From the NCBI RefSeq assembly GCF_907164915.1, contig NC_061862.1, forward strand, positions 135,833,520 to 135,897,519: a stretch of 64,000 bases of DNA, written 5' to 3'. Position 1 is the stretch's first letter; every line of letters begins with the position of its first letter. The notes below the pieces were generated by a model that saw nothing but the letters and a program-made list of their open reading frames with translations, was not told where the DNA came from and searched no databases. Shown here one piece after another: positions 11,537-23,489 of this stretch. The translations under genes and the position numbers were made by a program. The DNA comes from Impatiens glandulifera (lineage: Eukaryota; Streptophyta; Magnoliopsida; Ericales; Balsaminaceae).

Positions 11537-14500
11537 AACCAGCCCCACCTACCGGACTCAACGTCCGCGTTGAGGGGTTCTCCACCAGACCCTTACTCGT
11601 CAAGTAGGCCTGCACCTTATCCGCAAACTGCCACAGGTTAGTATTACGTACCCATGTAGCATCTTCCCGGCTCTCTCCGTGCCACTGGACTAAGAAGTCT
11701 GTGCGCCTGTTCTTGACACTATGACCGGCTGTCCTGTGATCCAGAATCTGGGCCACTTTCTTTTCGGTCTCAAACTGCACCACGGGTGGGGCTCGCCTAG
11801 CCTGCACCCTGGTACCATCGGCCATATCCTCGTGGAACTTCTTCAGATAGCTCACGTGGAAAGTTGGGTGGATCTTCAACCGGTCTGGAAGAGACAACCG
11901 ATAGGCCACCCGACCGACCCTTTTCAACACCTCAAAAGGCCCGTCATACTTAGGAATTAGTGCTCGCTGCCGACTCTTAGCACTAATCCGCTTCCAAATC
12001 TGTGGAGTCAGCTTCAACAAGACCTGTTCTCCGACCTCGAATTCCACTTCTCTTCTACCCGCATCAACATACTTCTTCATACGCCTCTGAGCCTTCTCCA
12101 TGCTCTCCCTAGCCAAGTCTAACATCTCTTGCTTAAGCTTGGCGAAGCGGTATGAAGTAGGACAATCACCCCCACCGTTCCTTGAAGCTACTGTGTGCGG
12201 GGTATTGGGTTGGACCCCCAATACTATCTCAAACGGACTCTGGCCCGTTGATGAAGACCGGTGCAAGTTGTAACTGAACTGTGCAACGTCTAGCAAGCCG
12301 AGCCAATTCTCTTGGCTGCTTGTCACATAATGCCGCAAGTACTCCTCGAGCACTTGGTTGATTCTCTCCGTCTGGCCATCGGTCTGCGGGTGATTGGCCG
12401 TAGAGAATTTGAGTTCTGACCCCATCATATTGAAAAGAGAAGTCCAGAACCTGCCAGTGAACCGAGCGTCCCGGTCGCTCACAATGTCTGCCGGCACTCC
12501 GAAATTTTTCACAACATTCCGGAACAATAAGTCAGCTGCGGTCTCGGCTGAACACACCTTGGGCACCGGTATGAAGACCGCATACTTCGAAAACCTGTCC
12601 ACCACAACTAGGACCGAAGTCTTCCCCTCCACCTTGGGAAAACCGAGAATAAAGTCTAAGGAAATCGACTGCCACGGTCGATCAGGTATGGGCAGGGGTT
12701 GCAGCAAGCCCGCTTGTCTCCTTTTCTCGGTCTTGTCTAGTTGACACACCAGACACGTCTTGACATAAAATTCCACGTCCTCTAGCATCTTGCTCCATAG
12801 GTAGGACCGTGAAAGAAGCGCCATCATTCTGCCTACTCCAGGATGACCGGCCCATTGTGGATCATGGGTCTCTCTGAGTAGTTTCTGACGCAAGGGCCCG
12901 GTTGGAACGACCGCGCGCCCTCCTTTGGCAAAAAGCAGACCATCTTCAAGCCAATATTTCGTGCTTTCTCCCGCAAGCACCTGCTTCACCGACGCTTGGT
13001 AAGCAGCATCATTCTTGGCAGCTTCTCGGATCTCATCCATGAACCCTGCCTCCACCAGTGTCAAGGCTGCCACATATTCCTCGGTCGTCTGGCAGCTGAG
13101 TGCATCGGCCACTTCATTACTCTTCCCGGGCCGGTGCAGCCATTCGAAATCAAACTCGCTGAGAAATTCTTGCCACCTCGCTTGCTTAGGGGATAGCTTC
13201 TTCTGAGTCTTGAAATAAGTGTTAGCCACGTTGTCGGTGACCACCACAAACTTGGTGTCCAAAAGATAGTGGCGCCATGCCTCAAGGCAATGCACAACCG
13301 CCACCATCTCTTTCTCATGAGTTGAATAACGAGTCTCAACATCTTTGAACTTCCTGATTTCGAATGCAACCGGATGCCTCTCCTGCATCAGCACCCCACC
13401 CAACGCTCGGTTGGATGCGTCGGTATGTACTTCAAAAGGCCTGTCAAAGTGTGGCAGTTGCAACACGGGCTCGGTCGCGACCGCGTGCTTCAGGGCTGTA
13501 AATGCGTCTTCACATCTGTCGGACCAGACCCACTCTCGGTCCTTCTTTAGAAAATCTGTAAGGGGCCCGGTCTTCTTGGAATAATCTTTAATGAACCTGC
13601 GATAATAGTTGGCAAGACCGAGGAAGGACCGCAGCTCGGTCGCTCGGCTCGGTCGTGGCCACTTCTCGATAGCAATAACCTTGGCTGGATCCATTCTGAT
13701 TTCACCATGTCCGACAATATGCCCCAGAAAATTGATTTGCTCCAAACAGAACTCGCATTTGCCCTTGTTTATGTAGAGGTGGTGCTCTCGCAACTTCTCA
13801 AACACCCACTCCAAGTGACTATAGTGCTCCTCGGCCGAGGCACTATAGACCAAGATGTCATCAAGGTAGACAACAACACTCCGGTCTAACCTTTCATACA
13901 AGACATCATTCATCAGGTTGCAGAACGTGGCAGGTGCATTGGTGAGGCCGAAAGGCATAACTAGGAACTCATATGACCCATAGCGAGTCACACACGTAGT
14001 CTTGGCCACATCTTCGGTCGCCACCCTAACCTACTAGTACCCTGATCTCAAGTCTATCTTTGAATAGACCCGCGCCTGTGCTAGTTTATCAAATAAATCC
14101 AACACGTTAGGGATCGAGTATTTATTTTTTACTGTTACCTTGTTGAGGGCGCGGTAATCCACGCACATCCGTAAGGAGCCGTCCTGCTTCTTTTGGAATA
14201 GAATGGGAGACCCGTATGGTGCTTTACTGGGTCTGATCAGCCCACCTTCCAACAGCTCGGTCAGCTGCTTCCTCAATTCCACCAACTCTGATGGACCCAT
14301 CCGATAGGGAGCTTTCGCCGGTATCACTGCCCCGGGCTCCAGCTCGGTTCTGTGGTCGATGTACCTCTTCGGAGGTAACACCTTATGTAACTTGGGCGGC
14401 ATGATATCTTCATACTGCCCCATCAAATCTGCAACTCTACTCGGCACATCCGAGTAAACGTCGGGCTTCATCTCCACTAATGTCGCCACGTAAGTGCGCT

Positions 14501-16115
14501 CTCCACGCCTCAAGCCCTTCTTGAGCTGCATGGCAGATAGCATGGCCGCCTTCTTCTCCTTGGCCGCCTCATAGCGCCCGGCTATGAAGGATGGATTCTC
14601 TGGCACCGCAATGAAAATCCCTCCTAAGTGCGGCATAACCGCCACATGGGCCGCGGCTAGAAATTCGATTCCTAGGATGACGTCGAAGTCATCAAGGGGA
14701 ATGGCCATGAATTCCACCCGACCCTTCCAAGACCCTATTTGTAACTCAGCCGTTGCCTGCCCCTTGACTGGCTGAGCTTCCGAATTCACCGCCTTCATCT
14801 TCGAGCGGTGTTGAGAAATCTCTAGCCCAAGCTTGCTGATCTCTCTGTCAGCAACAAAGTTATGGGTTGCACCGGTGTCAACCATAGCCATAACTTCCTT
14901 CCAATTGATCTTGATCTTCACGTACATCAGACCACGGGCTTTATGTGGCACATGGGCGCCGGCCTGCATTGCGCCTAACATCTGCAGCGGGTTCACCCTA
15001 GAAGGCACATCATCTTGTTCCTCCTCTTGACCCTGGATCGCACTAACTCTGCCGCGCTGCGGGCATTCCCGCATCAGGTGATCACCGTTGCACAGGTAGC
15101 ATCCAGCTTGTCTTCGGGCCGGACCGGTTTTACTCCCTCGGTCCGACTCTGTTTTCTTTCGGTCATGACCGGTACTTTTGCCTCGGTTATGACTTGTCTT
15201 TCCCCCTAGTCCTCGGTCTCTACCTTGGACTTTGCCCTTCCCCTTGTCTCTGGTAGAGTGCTTACTTGGCTCGGCGCTGACTGCGCCAATTGTTCTGTAA
15301 TCGGCCAACCGATCGGCCCCAGCTATGGCCGAAGGTAGGTCCTTCACATCCAACCTTCTTAGCTCGGTCTGGGCCCACGGTTGCAGTCCGGCTAGAAAGT
15401 TGAACAGCTTATCCTGCTCTGACATATCACGAATGTCCAGCATAAGGGAGCTGAAGCTCTTTACATACTCTCTTGTAGAACCAGTATGGCGTAGACGGCG
15501 GAGGGACTCGCGGGCTAGCTAAGAAGCATTCCCCGGGAGGAATTGCTCCTTCAGTTCTCGCTTCATCACATCCCAGGTGTCGATCTTGTCGCGCATCGCA
15601 CTCGCATCATCTGAAAGGCGGGCTCTCCACTAAAGCTTGGCATCGCCTACTAGATACATGCTTGTTACCGACACCTTCTTATCTTCAGGGATCTTGGAGG
15701 TCTCGAAATAGACTTCCATATCCCAAAGGAAATTCTCTATCTCCTTAGCGCTCCTGGCTCCTACGAATGAACAGGGCTCGGGTACCTTAAATTTCGTCGA
15801 AGGAGCTGCTGCGTTCGGGGCATCCGAACCAGCCGCGCGCCTAAGCAATCGCACCTCGATCTCCAGCTCTTCTATCCGTGAGATGAGTGCGTTCTGCCTA
15901 GTAATCTGCTTCTGCTCTAACATGTCGCTCAAACGCCCAATGTTCTTCTGAGCAGTTTCCCATTGCGCCTTCAACTCGCCCACCTGTGCGAACAGGGAGG
16001 GCTCGTTTTCCTCTGCAGGCATGCCTAAGAGCTCCTCGAGCTCGGTCAGCCGCGTGTCTGTTTCTGCTTCGAAATCTTCTTGGACCGCACGGCTGCTGCT
16101 ACTAGTCTTCTTCAT
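11523..16115 (-). pseudogene. Gypsy gag-pol polyprotein frame with four amber stops
   Basis: A single minus-strand frame of 1,531 codons starts at ATG 16,115 and ends just inside the 3' LTR. Order: gag; zinc knuckle [13 protein letters not shown] (about residue 339); protease MVDTGA (about 412); reverse transcriptase with YLDD (about 750); RNase H; integrase HHCC finger (about 1090-1130) and D,D,E core with [12 protein letters not shown] (about 1255); then a chromodomain with DFLVQWHG and ATWV (about 1460-1505). TAG stops occur at 15,630-15,632, 15,519-15,521 and a TAG-TAG pair at 14,031-14,036, in the middle of reverse transcriptase after the DLRSGY motif. There is no frameshift. Each stop is one C-to-T or G-to-A change from Gln or Trp. 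The length and motif order are those of a full chromovirus polyprotein. Confidence 0.93.
11537..11552 (-). other. Polypurine tract of the gypsy element
   Basis: On the minus strand this is GTAGGTGGGGCTGGTT, immediately upstream of the 3' LTR. It is the expected plus-strand primer. Confidence 0.75.
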
Positions 16116-16145
16116 TATTTTCTTTCGCCCAAAATATACGTCGCT

Positions 16146-16157
16146 GTGCTCTGATAC
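16146..16157 (-). other. Primer binding site of the gypsy element
   Basis: On the minus strand this reads TGGTATCAGAGC, complementary to the 3' end of initiator methionine tRNA. It is four bases inside the 5' LTR end. Confidence 0.9.
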
Positions 16158-16161
16158 CACT

Positions 16162-17084
16162 TGTAACGAAGGGTCTGTCTAACGCGGAAAAACACACCAA
16201 AATTCACAACTTTGGATAACCCTTGTCCGGCTCAGGTCTTCCTCGCAAGCACCTGATCAGCCAACTCTCTACTTAAGATTTTCGCCTAAGTAAACAAACT
16301 TCCCAGCAAAGATATATTTCCCCAAGAACGAACAGAATATAAAGAAGATAGAAAACAGCAAAGACAACACAATATTACGGCCGAAGCCAACCTTGGATCT
16401 TATTATTGATTCACACACAACCAATGAAAATACAAGGAACCCACGGGTAGGCACAATCCCTAGGCACAAGAGTCTCTCTCTAGTTCTTGAATAACTTGAT
16501 TGATATCTTGATGGAATCCCTTAGGGTCGCCTCCTCTAGAGATATAAATAGGATAGAAAACGTGTACAACCAACTTTGCCTAAGTCTACGCTGAATAATT
16601 CATCTAAGACTTAGTCTACCGAAAATATAGGGACTTTGACCGGGCCTTCCCGAAATACTCGGTCTCGGCCAAGACTTCTTCCATCTTTGACTTAACGCTG
16701 CGCCTTTCTTCGGTCGCCCAGTGGATCGGGACATTATCGTTCCAAAACTGGCCCAAGGCCCAATCCCTGGTCGAGGCCTGACCCATGCACAATGATCTGA
16801 CCCATGTTGAAACGCTTCGGTCCTCGGTCTTCTCTTTCCCCTCGGTCGGATGCGTCGGCCAGGCTACCTTCTCTCGGTCCCTGCTTCAGCCAGGCTACCT
16901 TCTCTCGGTCGCCTGCTCCTTCCTGCACACTTTTCCGCACCTATGCCAAGGCCCCACACGCGTGCCTTGGTATCTCCGGTCTGGTGCCCGAGCTCCACAC
17001 TTAGCTCTTTTCTGGGCACCTCCTCTCGGTCCTGGCCTGCACTCAAGTTGGCCAGGGCGAGAGTCAGCAACTAGGGTTGTGACA
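16162..17084 (-). repeat. 5' LTR of the gypsy element (923 bp)
   Basis: Partner of the LTR at 10,613-11,536 with matching ends. It carries a TATA-like TATTTATATC (minus strand, 16,541-16,550) that would start the genomic RNA. Confidence 0.93.
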
Positions 17085-17089
17085 GTTAT

Positions 17090-17724
17090 ATACATATAAT
17101 AAAATGATTAATAATATACCTTACATTATATATTATATAATAAGTAAATGTAGGTGGATACTTTATTTGAGAAAAAATTAATTTGGGTGGTTAATTTATG
17201 CTGTTATAATAAAAAAAAAAAAATTTTTTGGGTTGTTGTTTAACATATTTTAATAATAAAAAAAACTCAAAATTACATGTTTAAAATAAGAGATTCAAAA
17301 TTTGAATTGTTCTCCAATCAAAAAAATAATAATAATTTGACTAAAATTCAATTAGCTTACAAATATAAAAAAGGCAAGAGTACCTTTTTCCCATCATGAT
17401 TCATGAACAACTGCATGTTGTATATTCATTATGTTAAACCCCTTTCCCTATTTTCCGTCCATATACATATTCTTTCTTTTGTATCTCTATTATTTGTCAA
17501 CAAAAGAATCTATGTTTTACCAAATCTACCCCTCTCCTTAAATAACAATTCATTGTCACCGTCAGGTTAATTTAGTAATTAAACCAATTACCTGGATCAA
17601 TATAAACTCCCACGTGTACCCATACCAAAATGATGAACAACAAGACAACAAGACAACGTTATAATTGATAACTGGTTCCAAATCGAAGAAGAGAGAAGAG
17701 AGAGAATTTGCCCGGAGCGGCACC
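17090..17724. other. Spacer and probable promoter/5' UTR of the amino acid transporter gene
   Basis: AT-rich sequence after the gypsy target duplication. CT-rich runs and CAACAAGACAACAAGACAAC just upstream of the gene suit a 5' UTR. No clear TATA box could be assigned. Confidence 0.4.
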
Positions 17725-19274
17725 ATGAAATCCGACGCAGATTCTCTCATTCCTCTCCTTCCAAAGCTAAAATCAGAAACAGAGAAACCTGCGTCGGTTC
17801 TTGGTGCCGTTTTTAACGTTTCCACAAGCATAATCGGCGCAGGTATCATGTCTATCCCTGCAACAATGAAGGTCCTCGGAGTCATACCAGCTTTCCTCTC
17901 CATCGTAATCGTCGCATTATTAGTCGACATCTCCGTACAATTCATGCTTAGATTCACACATTCAGGTAATTCAAAAACATACGCTGGCTTAATGCGCGAA
18001 TCCTTCGGTTGGCCAGGATCAATCGCGGTCCAGATTTGCGTTATGGTTGCAAATCTAGGTTGCTTAATCATTTATCTGATTATCATCGGTAAGAAAAGAA
18101 TCAATCTTTACTTGTTTCAGAATTGTTCAATATCTGATTTGATTTCTTAATTCAGGAGACGTTTTGTGTGGAAATCAACCTGATGGAGTAACGCATTTAG
18201 GTTTGTTACAGGAATGGTTTGGTATTCAATGGTGGAATACTCGCGCGATTGCTTTGTTCTTGGTTGTTATCTTCATCATGCTTCCTTTAGTCCTAGTTCG
18301 TCGTGTTGGTTAGTTCTTTTTCTAAATTTGAATCAAAATTTGATTACTATTAACATAATTGAAAATTGATTTGATTATTGTTAATTTTCCAGAATCATTG
18401 AAGTTCAGTTCAGCTATATCAGTTTTCCTAGCAATAGTATTTGTATCCATATGTTTTATACTAGCAATCACCGGAATATTCGCCGGAAAAACGAAGAACC
18501 CTAGATTCTTCCCTGACATAAACGATCAATCATCTTTCTTCAACCTATTCACCGCAATGCCAGTCATAGTCACAGCCTTCACATTCCATTTCAACGTTCA
18601 CGCAATCGGAGTCGAGTTTCCAAAACCATCTCAAATGACAACGGCAGTCAGAATCTCCCTCATTCTCTGCGCCGCCATATATTTTTCAGTCGGCATCTTC
18701 GGTTATCTTCTATTTGGAGATTCGATTTTACCAGACATACTTGTGAATTTCGATAAGGGTACTTCGGATTCAGAATTCGGTTCCTTGCTTGATGATACAG
18801 TTCGATTAAGCTATGCTTTACATCTCATGTTGGTGTTTCCTTTGCTGAATTTCTCGTTGAGGGCTAATATTGATGAACTCTTGTTCCCTAAAAAGACGGC
18901 AGCTTTAGTGACTGATAATCAGAGATTTATACCGATTACGATTGTTTTGCTGGGGATTACTTATGTATTGGCTATAATGATTCCGAACATATGGTATTTC
19001 TTTCAGTTTGTGGGTTCAACTGCTGCTGTTTCATTAGCATTCATCTTTCCTGGTGCAATTGCTTTAAGGTTAGTACATTACCATTCTTCTCCTCTATATA
19101 TTTTCTCTTCTGAAACATAAACCCTAACCCTAAAAATGGATTAACAGAGATGTTCATGGTATATCAACAAGGAAGGACAAGATAATGGCTACTGTGATGA
19201 TTGTTCTTGCTATAGTTACAAGTACAATTGCTATAGTTACAAATATTTTTAATATCTTTGGAAGCAAATTATGA
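17725..19274 (+). CDS. AVT6: Vacuolar amino acid transporter, AVT6-like (Aa_trans / SLC38 family)
   Basis: Four exons: 17,725-18,088, 18,156-18,308, 18,393-19,068 and 19,148-19,274, with GT-AG introns of 67, 84 and 79 bp. The joined frame is 440 codons (439 residues), the usual size for AVT6 proteins. The first in-frame ATG is in a good context (CACCATGA). The N-terminal acidic/Leu stretch SLIPLLP precedes TM1, which has the family-typical GAGIMSIPATM motif. About ten or eleven hydrophobic segments follow, with NPRFFPDI and FNVHAIGVEF in the central loop and TM region. Members of this clade export neutral and acidic amino acids from the vacuole to the cytosol, driven by the proton gradient; the exact substrate is not readable here. 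The gene is uninterrupted and looks functional. A MITE and a solo LTR lie just downstream. Confidence 0.9.
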
Positions 19275-19599
19275 TAATTCTCTCTTTCTCTCTATTGGTA
19301 GATAATTCAATTTTGTAATCTATTGTGTTCATTGTGTATTATTTGTATAGTTTGATTTCCTTGTGTGAAAGGAATCTATTCATGTGTCATTGTATTTTTA
19401 TGTATACTCTTCAATCTTCATTTTTTCCTCTCCATTGATGAAAACATGATATATGAGAATCAAATATACAATTGTTCAGTTTGATTAAGATCTATAATAT
19501 GCCTTTATTTGGGTTTTAATTTTTGTTTTATATCATAGAATAAGTATGGTACTAATAATTTATTTATTTTTACTAAAATTTTATATTATTATAACGTTA

Positions 19600-19790
19600 A
19601 ATTAGATTGGGAGAGGGAATTTGAGGGAGTGAATGATGTGGCGCAATTTGATTAACAAAAAAAATAACAAAATTTCTCTTTTTCCTCTCTCGCCTCACAT
19701 TTTATCATTTTTCCAACCAGTGATGTAGTGACACATCATTCTCTCCCCCATTTCCTCCCTCAAATTCCCTCCCCTATCACTCCTCTAATT
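19600..19790. mobile_element. MITE-like element with about 35-bp inverted ends
   Basis: The left end (AATTAGATTGGGAGAGGGAA...) and the inverted right end share a GGGAATTTGAGGGAG core. The next bases, GAATGATGTG and CACATCATTC, are also inverted. It is about 190 bp with an AT-rich middle. Related copies lie at 34,416-34,552 and 36,411-36,582. It sits about 325 bp past the transporter stop codon, a common place for MITEs. The target duplication is unclear. Confidence 0.65.
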
Positions 19791-19875
19791 ATATTATGAA
19801 TAATATGACTCAAAGTTCAAACTACTTAAATCAATACAACAAAGTTTTAATGACTTAGTCTAAACAAAACTAAGT

Positions 19876-22800
19876 TGTTAAAATTGTCTTTGCGCAGGTA
19901 CGTCTGAAGACGTATTCCTTCTATCAGACGTGTTATCTGAGCAAGCGCGAGCAGACATATAACTTCATCAGACGTGTAGTCTGAAAAAGTGCGCGAGTAG
20001 ACGTCTAACTTCAATAGACGTACAGTCTGAAGAAGTGCGCGAGTAGACATCTAACTTCATCAAACGTGTAGTCTGAAGAAGTGTGCGAACAGACGTCTAA
20101 CTTCATTAGACGTGCAGTGTGAAGAAATGCGCGAATAGACGTCTAATTTCATCAAACGTACAGTCTGAAGAAGTGTGCGAGCAGACGTCTAACTTCATCA
20201 AACGTACAGTCTGAAGAAGTGCGCGAGCAGACATCTAACTTCATCAGACGTGCAGACTGAAGCAGTGTGCGTCTAACTTCATCAGACGTGTAGTTTGAAG
20301 AAGTGAGCGAGCAGACGTCTAACTTCAACAGACGTGCAGTCTGTGTGCGAACAGACGTCTAACTTCATCAGACGTGTAGTCTGAAAAAGTGCGCGAGTAT
20401 ACGTCTAACTTCAACAGACGTACAGTCTGAAGAGGTGCGCGAGTAGACGTCTAACTTCATCAAACGTGTAGTCTGAAGAAGTGTGCGAAGAGACGTCTAA
20501 CTTCATTAGACGTGTAGTCTGAAGAAGTGCGCGAGCAGACGTCTAACTTCATCAAACGTACAGTCTTATGAAATGCGCGAGCAGACGTCTAACTTCATCA
20601 AACATGCTGTTTGAAACAGTGCGCGAGCAGACGTTTAACTTCATTAGACGTGCAGTCTGAAGAAGTGCGCGAGCAGACGTCTAACTTCAACAGACGTACA
20701 GTCTCATGAAGTGCGTGAGCAGACTTCTAACTTCATCAGACGTGTAGTCTAAAAAAGTGCGCGAGTAGACGTCTAACTTCAACAGACGTACAGTCTGAAG
20801 AAGTGCACGAATAAAACGTCTAACTTCATCAAATGTGTAGTCTGAAGAAGTGTGCGAACAGACATCAAACTTCATTAGACGTACAGTCTAAAGAAGTGCA
20901 CGAGTAGACGTCTAACTTCATCAATCGTGTAGTCTGAAGAAGTGTGCGAACAGAAGTGCGCGAGCAGACGTCTAACTTCATCAAACGTACAGTCTTAAGA
21001 AATGCGCGAGTAGACGTCTAACTTCATCAAACGTGCAGTTTGAAACAGTGCGCGAGCAGACGTCTAACTTCATCAGACGTGCATTCTGAAGAAGTGCGCG
21101 AGCAGACGTCTAACTTCAACAGACGTACAGTCTAATGAAGTACGCGAGCAAACTTCTAACTTCATCAGACGTGTAGTCTAAAAAAGTGCGCGAGTAGACG
21201 TCTAACTTCAACAGACGTACAGTCTGAAGAAGTGCACGAGTAGACGTCTAACTTCATTAGACGTACAGTCTAAAGAAGTGCGCGAGTAGACGTCTAACTT
21301 CATCAAACGTGTAGTCTGAAGAAGTGTGCGAACAGACGTCTAACTTCATTAGACGTGTAGTCTGAAGAAGTGCGCGAGCAGACGTCTAACTTCATTAAAC
21401 GTACAGTCTTAAGAAATGCGCGAGCAGACGTCTAACTTCATCAAACGTGCAGTCTGAAACAGTGCGCGAGCAGACGTCTAACTTCATCAGACGTGCAGTC
21501 TGAAGAAGTGCGCGAGCAGATGTCTAACTTCAACAGACGTACAGTCTAATGAAGTGCGTGAGCAGACTTCTAACTTCATCAGACATGTAGTCTAAAAAAG
21601 TGCGCGAGTAGACGTCTAACTTCAACAGACGTACAGTCTACAGAAGTGCACGAGCAGACGTCTAACTTCATCAAACGTGTAGTCTGAAGAAGTGTGCGAA
21701 CAGACATCTAACTTCATTAGACGTACAGTCTAAAGAAGTGTGCGAGTAGACATTTAACTTCATCAAACGTGTAGTTTGAAGAAGTGTGCGAACAGATGTC
21801 TAACTTCATTAGACGTGTAGTCTGAAGAAGTGCGCGAGCAGACGTCTAACTTTATCAAACATACAGTCTGAAGAAATGCGCGAGCAGATGCCTAACTTCA
21901 TCATACTTGCAGTCTGAAATAGTGCACGAGCAGACGTCTAACTTCATCAGACATGTAGTCTGAAGAAGTGCACGAGCAGACGTCTATTTTCAACAGACGT
22001 GCAGTGTGATGAAATGCGCGAGTAGACGTCTAACTTCATCAGACGTGTAGTCTAAAGAAGTGTGCTAGCATCCGTATAGCTTCTACAAACGTGCAATCTG
22101 AAGAAGTGTGAGCAGATGCCTTGCTTCAGAAGCCGTCTGAAGAAGCGTTCGCTTATCTACTCAGCTTATCAACTTAGCAATCAGCAGTGTTTGTTATCAG
22201 TCGTCTGAAAAGACAGCTGAACACACTATAACTGCTTATCTGCCACGTACTCAAATATTTCGTCAGCCCATGTCTTGTACTATCCCGTACACCACGTTCC
22301 GACAAATATTCTCTAGTACAATTCGGTACGCCGCGATCCAACGAATATATATTCTTATGTACGTTCTCGTACACCTGACATACATCCAATGGATAGCTGA
22401 CACATATTCAAGAAGAAGTTTCGACCGTTGCTACGAATTCAGTATAAAATGCAAGCAGAGTATAACGGAGAATCTCTCGATCAATCCTCAATTGCACGAA
22501 TTAAGAATTCTTAAGCGTTGTGTCTACTCTTGCTCTAAAATAATTCCGTAATTCATCTACTCTCATTTCTGTGTGAAATTTCAGTATTGTAAGTTAAACA
22601 AAGGTTGTCTGTTCAACAGTGTTAGTTAAAAGTTTAGAAGCAGACAGTTGTGAAGTCTTGTATGTCTGACCGGGTTTGTGTAATGTTTAATACGAATCAA
22701 AGCCTTCTAGTGAAAAACCTTCTAGAAACAGAAGAAGGGGACGTTGAAATTTTATCTCCGAACATCCATAAAACTCCTTGTGTTATTTCATTTCCGCATC

Positions 22801-22982
22801 TTACAATCATTTATCTGTCATTTCAAATCGAGCAAGTATTTCCGCACTTGAAAGAGTTTGCGAAGATTTTTGAAGAATATAAACAGATTTTATTCTCTAA
22901 CAGGAATAAAATTAAATCAAAAGTCAAGTTCAGCATAACAATTATCTTACCCTACCTGCTATTGTTGGTGCAGATCCTAACA
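19876..22982 (+). mobile_element. Probable solo LTR of a Sirevirus-like element (3.1 kb)
   Basis: It starts TGTTA at 19,876 and ends TAACA at 22,982, inverted termini as in the LTR at 2662-4319. The four bases AAGT lie directly outside both ends, a possible short target duplication. A TATAAAA box is at 22,443-22,449. From about 22,580 to 22,860 the sequence is homologous to the R/U5 part of the first LTR, including the TCTCCGAACATCCA string and a CCGCACTTG motif. No internal region, PBS or second LTR follows, so this is best read as a solo LTR left by recombination. Small frames inside (for example 22,270-22,551 and 22,650-22,988) have no domain. Confidence 0.65.
19895..22130 (+). repeat. 46-bp tandem array, about 48 copies, with higher-order periodicity
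   Basis: The consensus unit has the blocks GAAGAAGTGCGCGAG, (C/T)AGACGTCTAACTTCATC and (A/G)AACGTG(C/T)AGTCT. AGACGTCT is a perfect 8-bp palindrome. A variant block (TCTAAAAAAGTG or CTGAAAAAGTG next to CTTCAACAGACGTACAG) recurs at about 19,953, 20,354, 20,721, 21,150 and 21,564; the last step is exactly 414 bp (9 units). Breaks such as a truncated unit near 20,945 explain unequal steps. No unique spacers separate the units. Confidence 0.9.
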
Positions 22983-23000
22983 AAGTGATTGAGAGTCATG

Positions 23001-23003
<3 letters not shown>

Positions 23004-23050
<47 letters not shown>

Positions 23051-23114
23051 ATATATATTATATATATATATATATGTATATATATATGTATATTATATAT
23101 ATATATATATATGT
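23004..23114. repeat. (TA)n microsatellite
   Basis: About 110 bp of nearly pure TA dinucleotide with a few interruptions, starting 20 bp after the solo LTR. Confidence 0.9.
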
Positions 23115-23489
23115 TAGGGTGATTTTTAAATCATAAAATCAACATCCCGAACATGTTTGATCCAACTGAAATTTTTGAAAAATAATGTTTAAATTTCAGT
23201 TTTAAATTCTATTATAGAGCTTGATTGATGTTCTTGTTTTGGTTGTGTTCGACTATAAACATCATTTCAAAGTTGTTAGAACAAGAATTAGGCCGTGAGA
23301 TGGCCTGAATCAAAAGTTCTCAATTCTTACCCTAGAAATCAAGTTGAGAAATTGGTCATTGTAGAGCTCGATTGAGCGGGTTTAGGGTTAGGTATTATGA
23401 TCCCTATATCCATATAAGTTGTTTACAACTTACAAATCATGTTTAATGATCTGTATCAAAAGTTATAAACCTGCAATTCTTCATATCAA

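Larger units (their letters stand above)
10613..17084 (-). mobile_element. Ty3/gypsy chromodomain retrotransposon, 6.47 kb, recent insertion
   Basis: The element has LTRs at 10,613-11,536 and 16,162-17,084, a PBS next to the right (5') LTR, a polypurine tract next to the left (3') LTR, and one gag-pol frame on the minus strand. It is flanked by the 5-bp duplication GTTAT. The two LTRs differ at about a dozen positions plus an indel in 923 bp (roughly 1.3%, counted by eye), so insertion was recent. Four amber stops make this copy non-autonomous for protein, although it could be mobilised in trans. The chromodomain places it among plant chromoviruses, probably Tekay/Del-like. It inserted at the right edge of the plastid-derived block. 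Confidence 0.93.

Noticed and set aside
11236..11641. Plus-strand frames over the gypsy LTR and pol end
   Set aside because: Antisense to the element; Ser/Pro/Leu-rich shadow translation of GC-richer LTR.
19847..20875. Open frames on the minus strand through the 46-bp array
   Set aside because: They only read through tandem repeats and change with indels.
19895..22130. Regular repeats resembling a CRISPR array
   Set aside because: Units are contiguous 46-bp repeats without unique spacers, in a plant nuclear setting inside an LTR.
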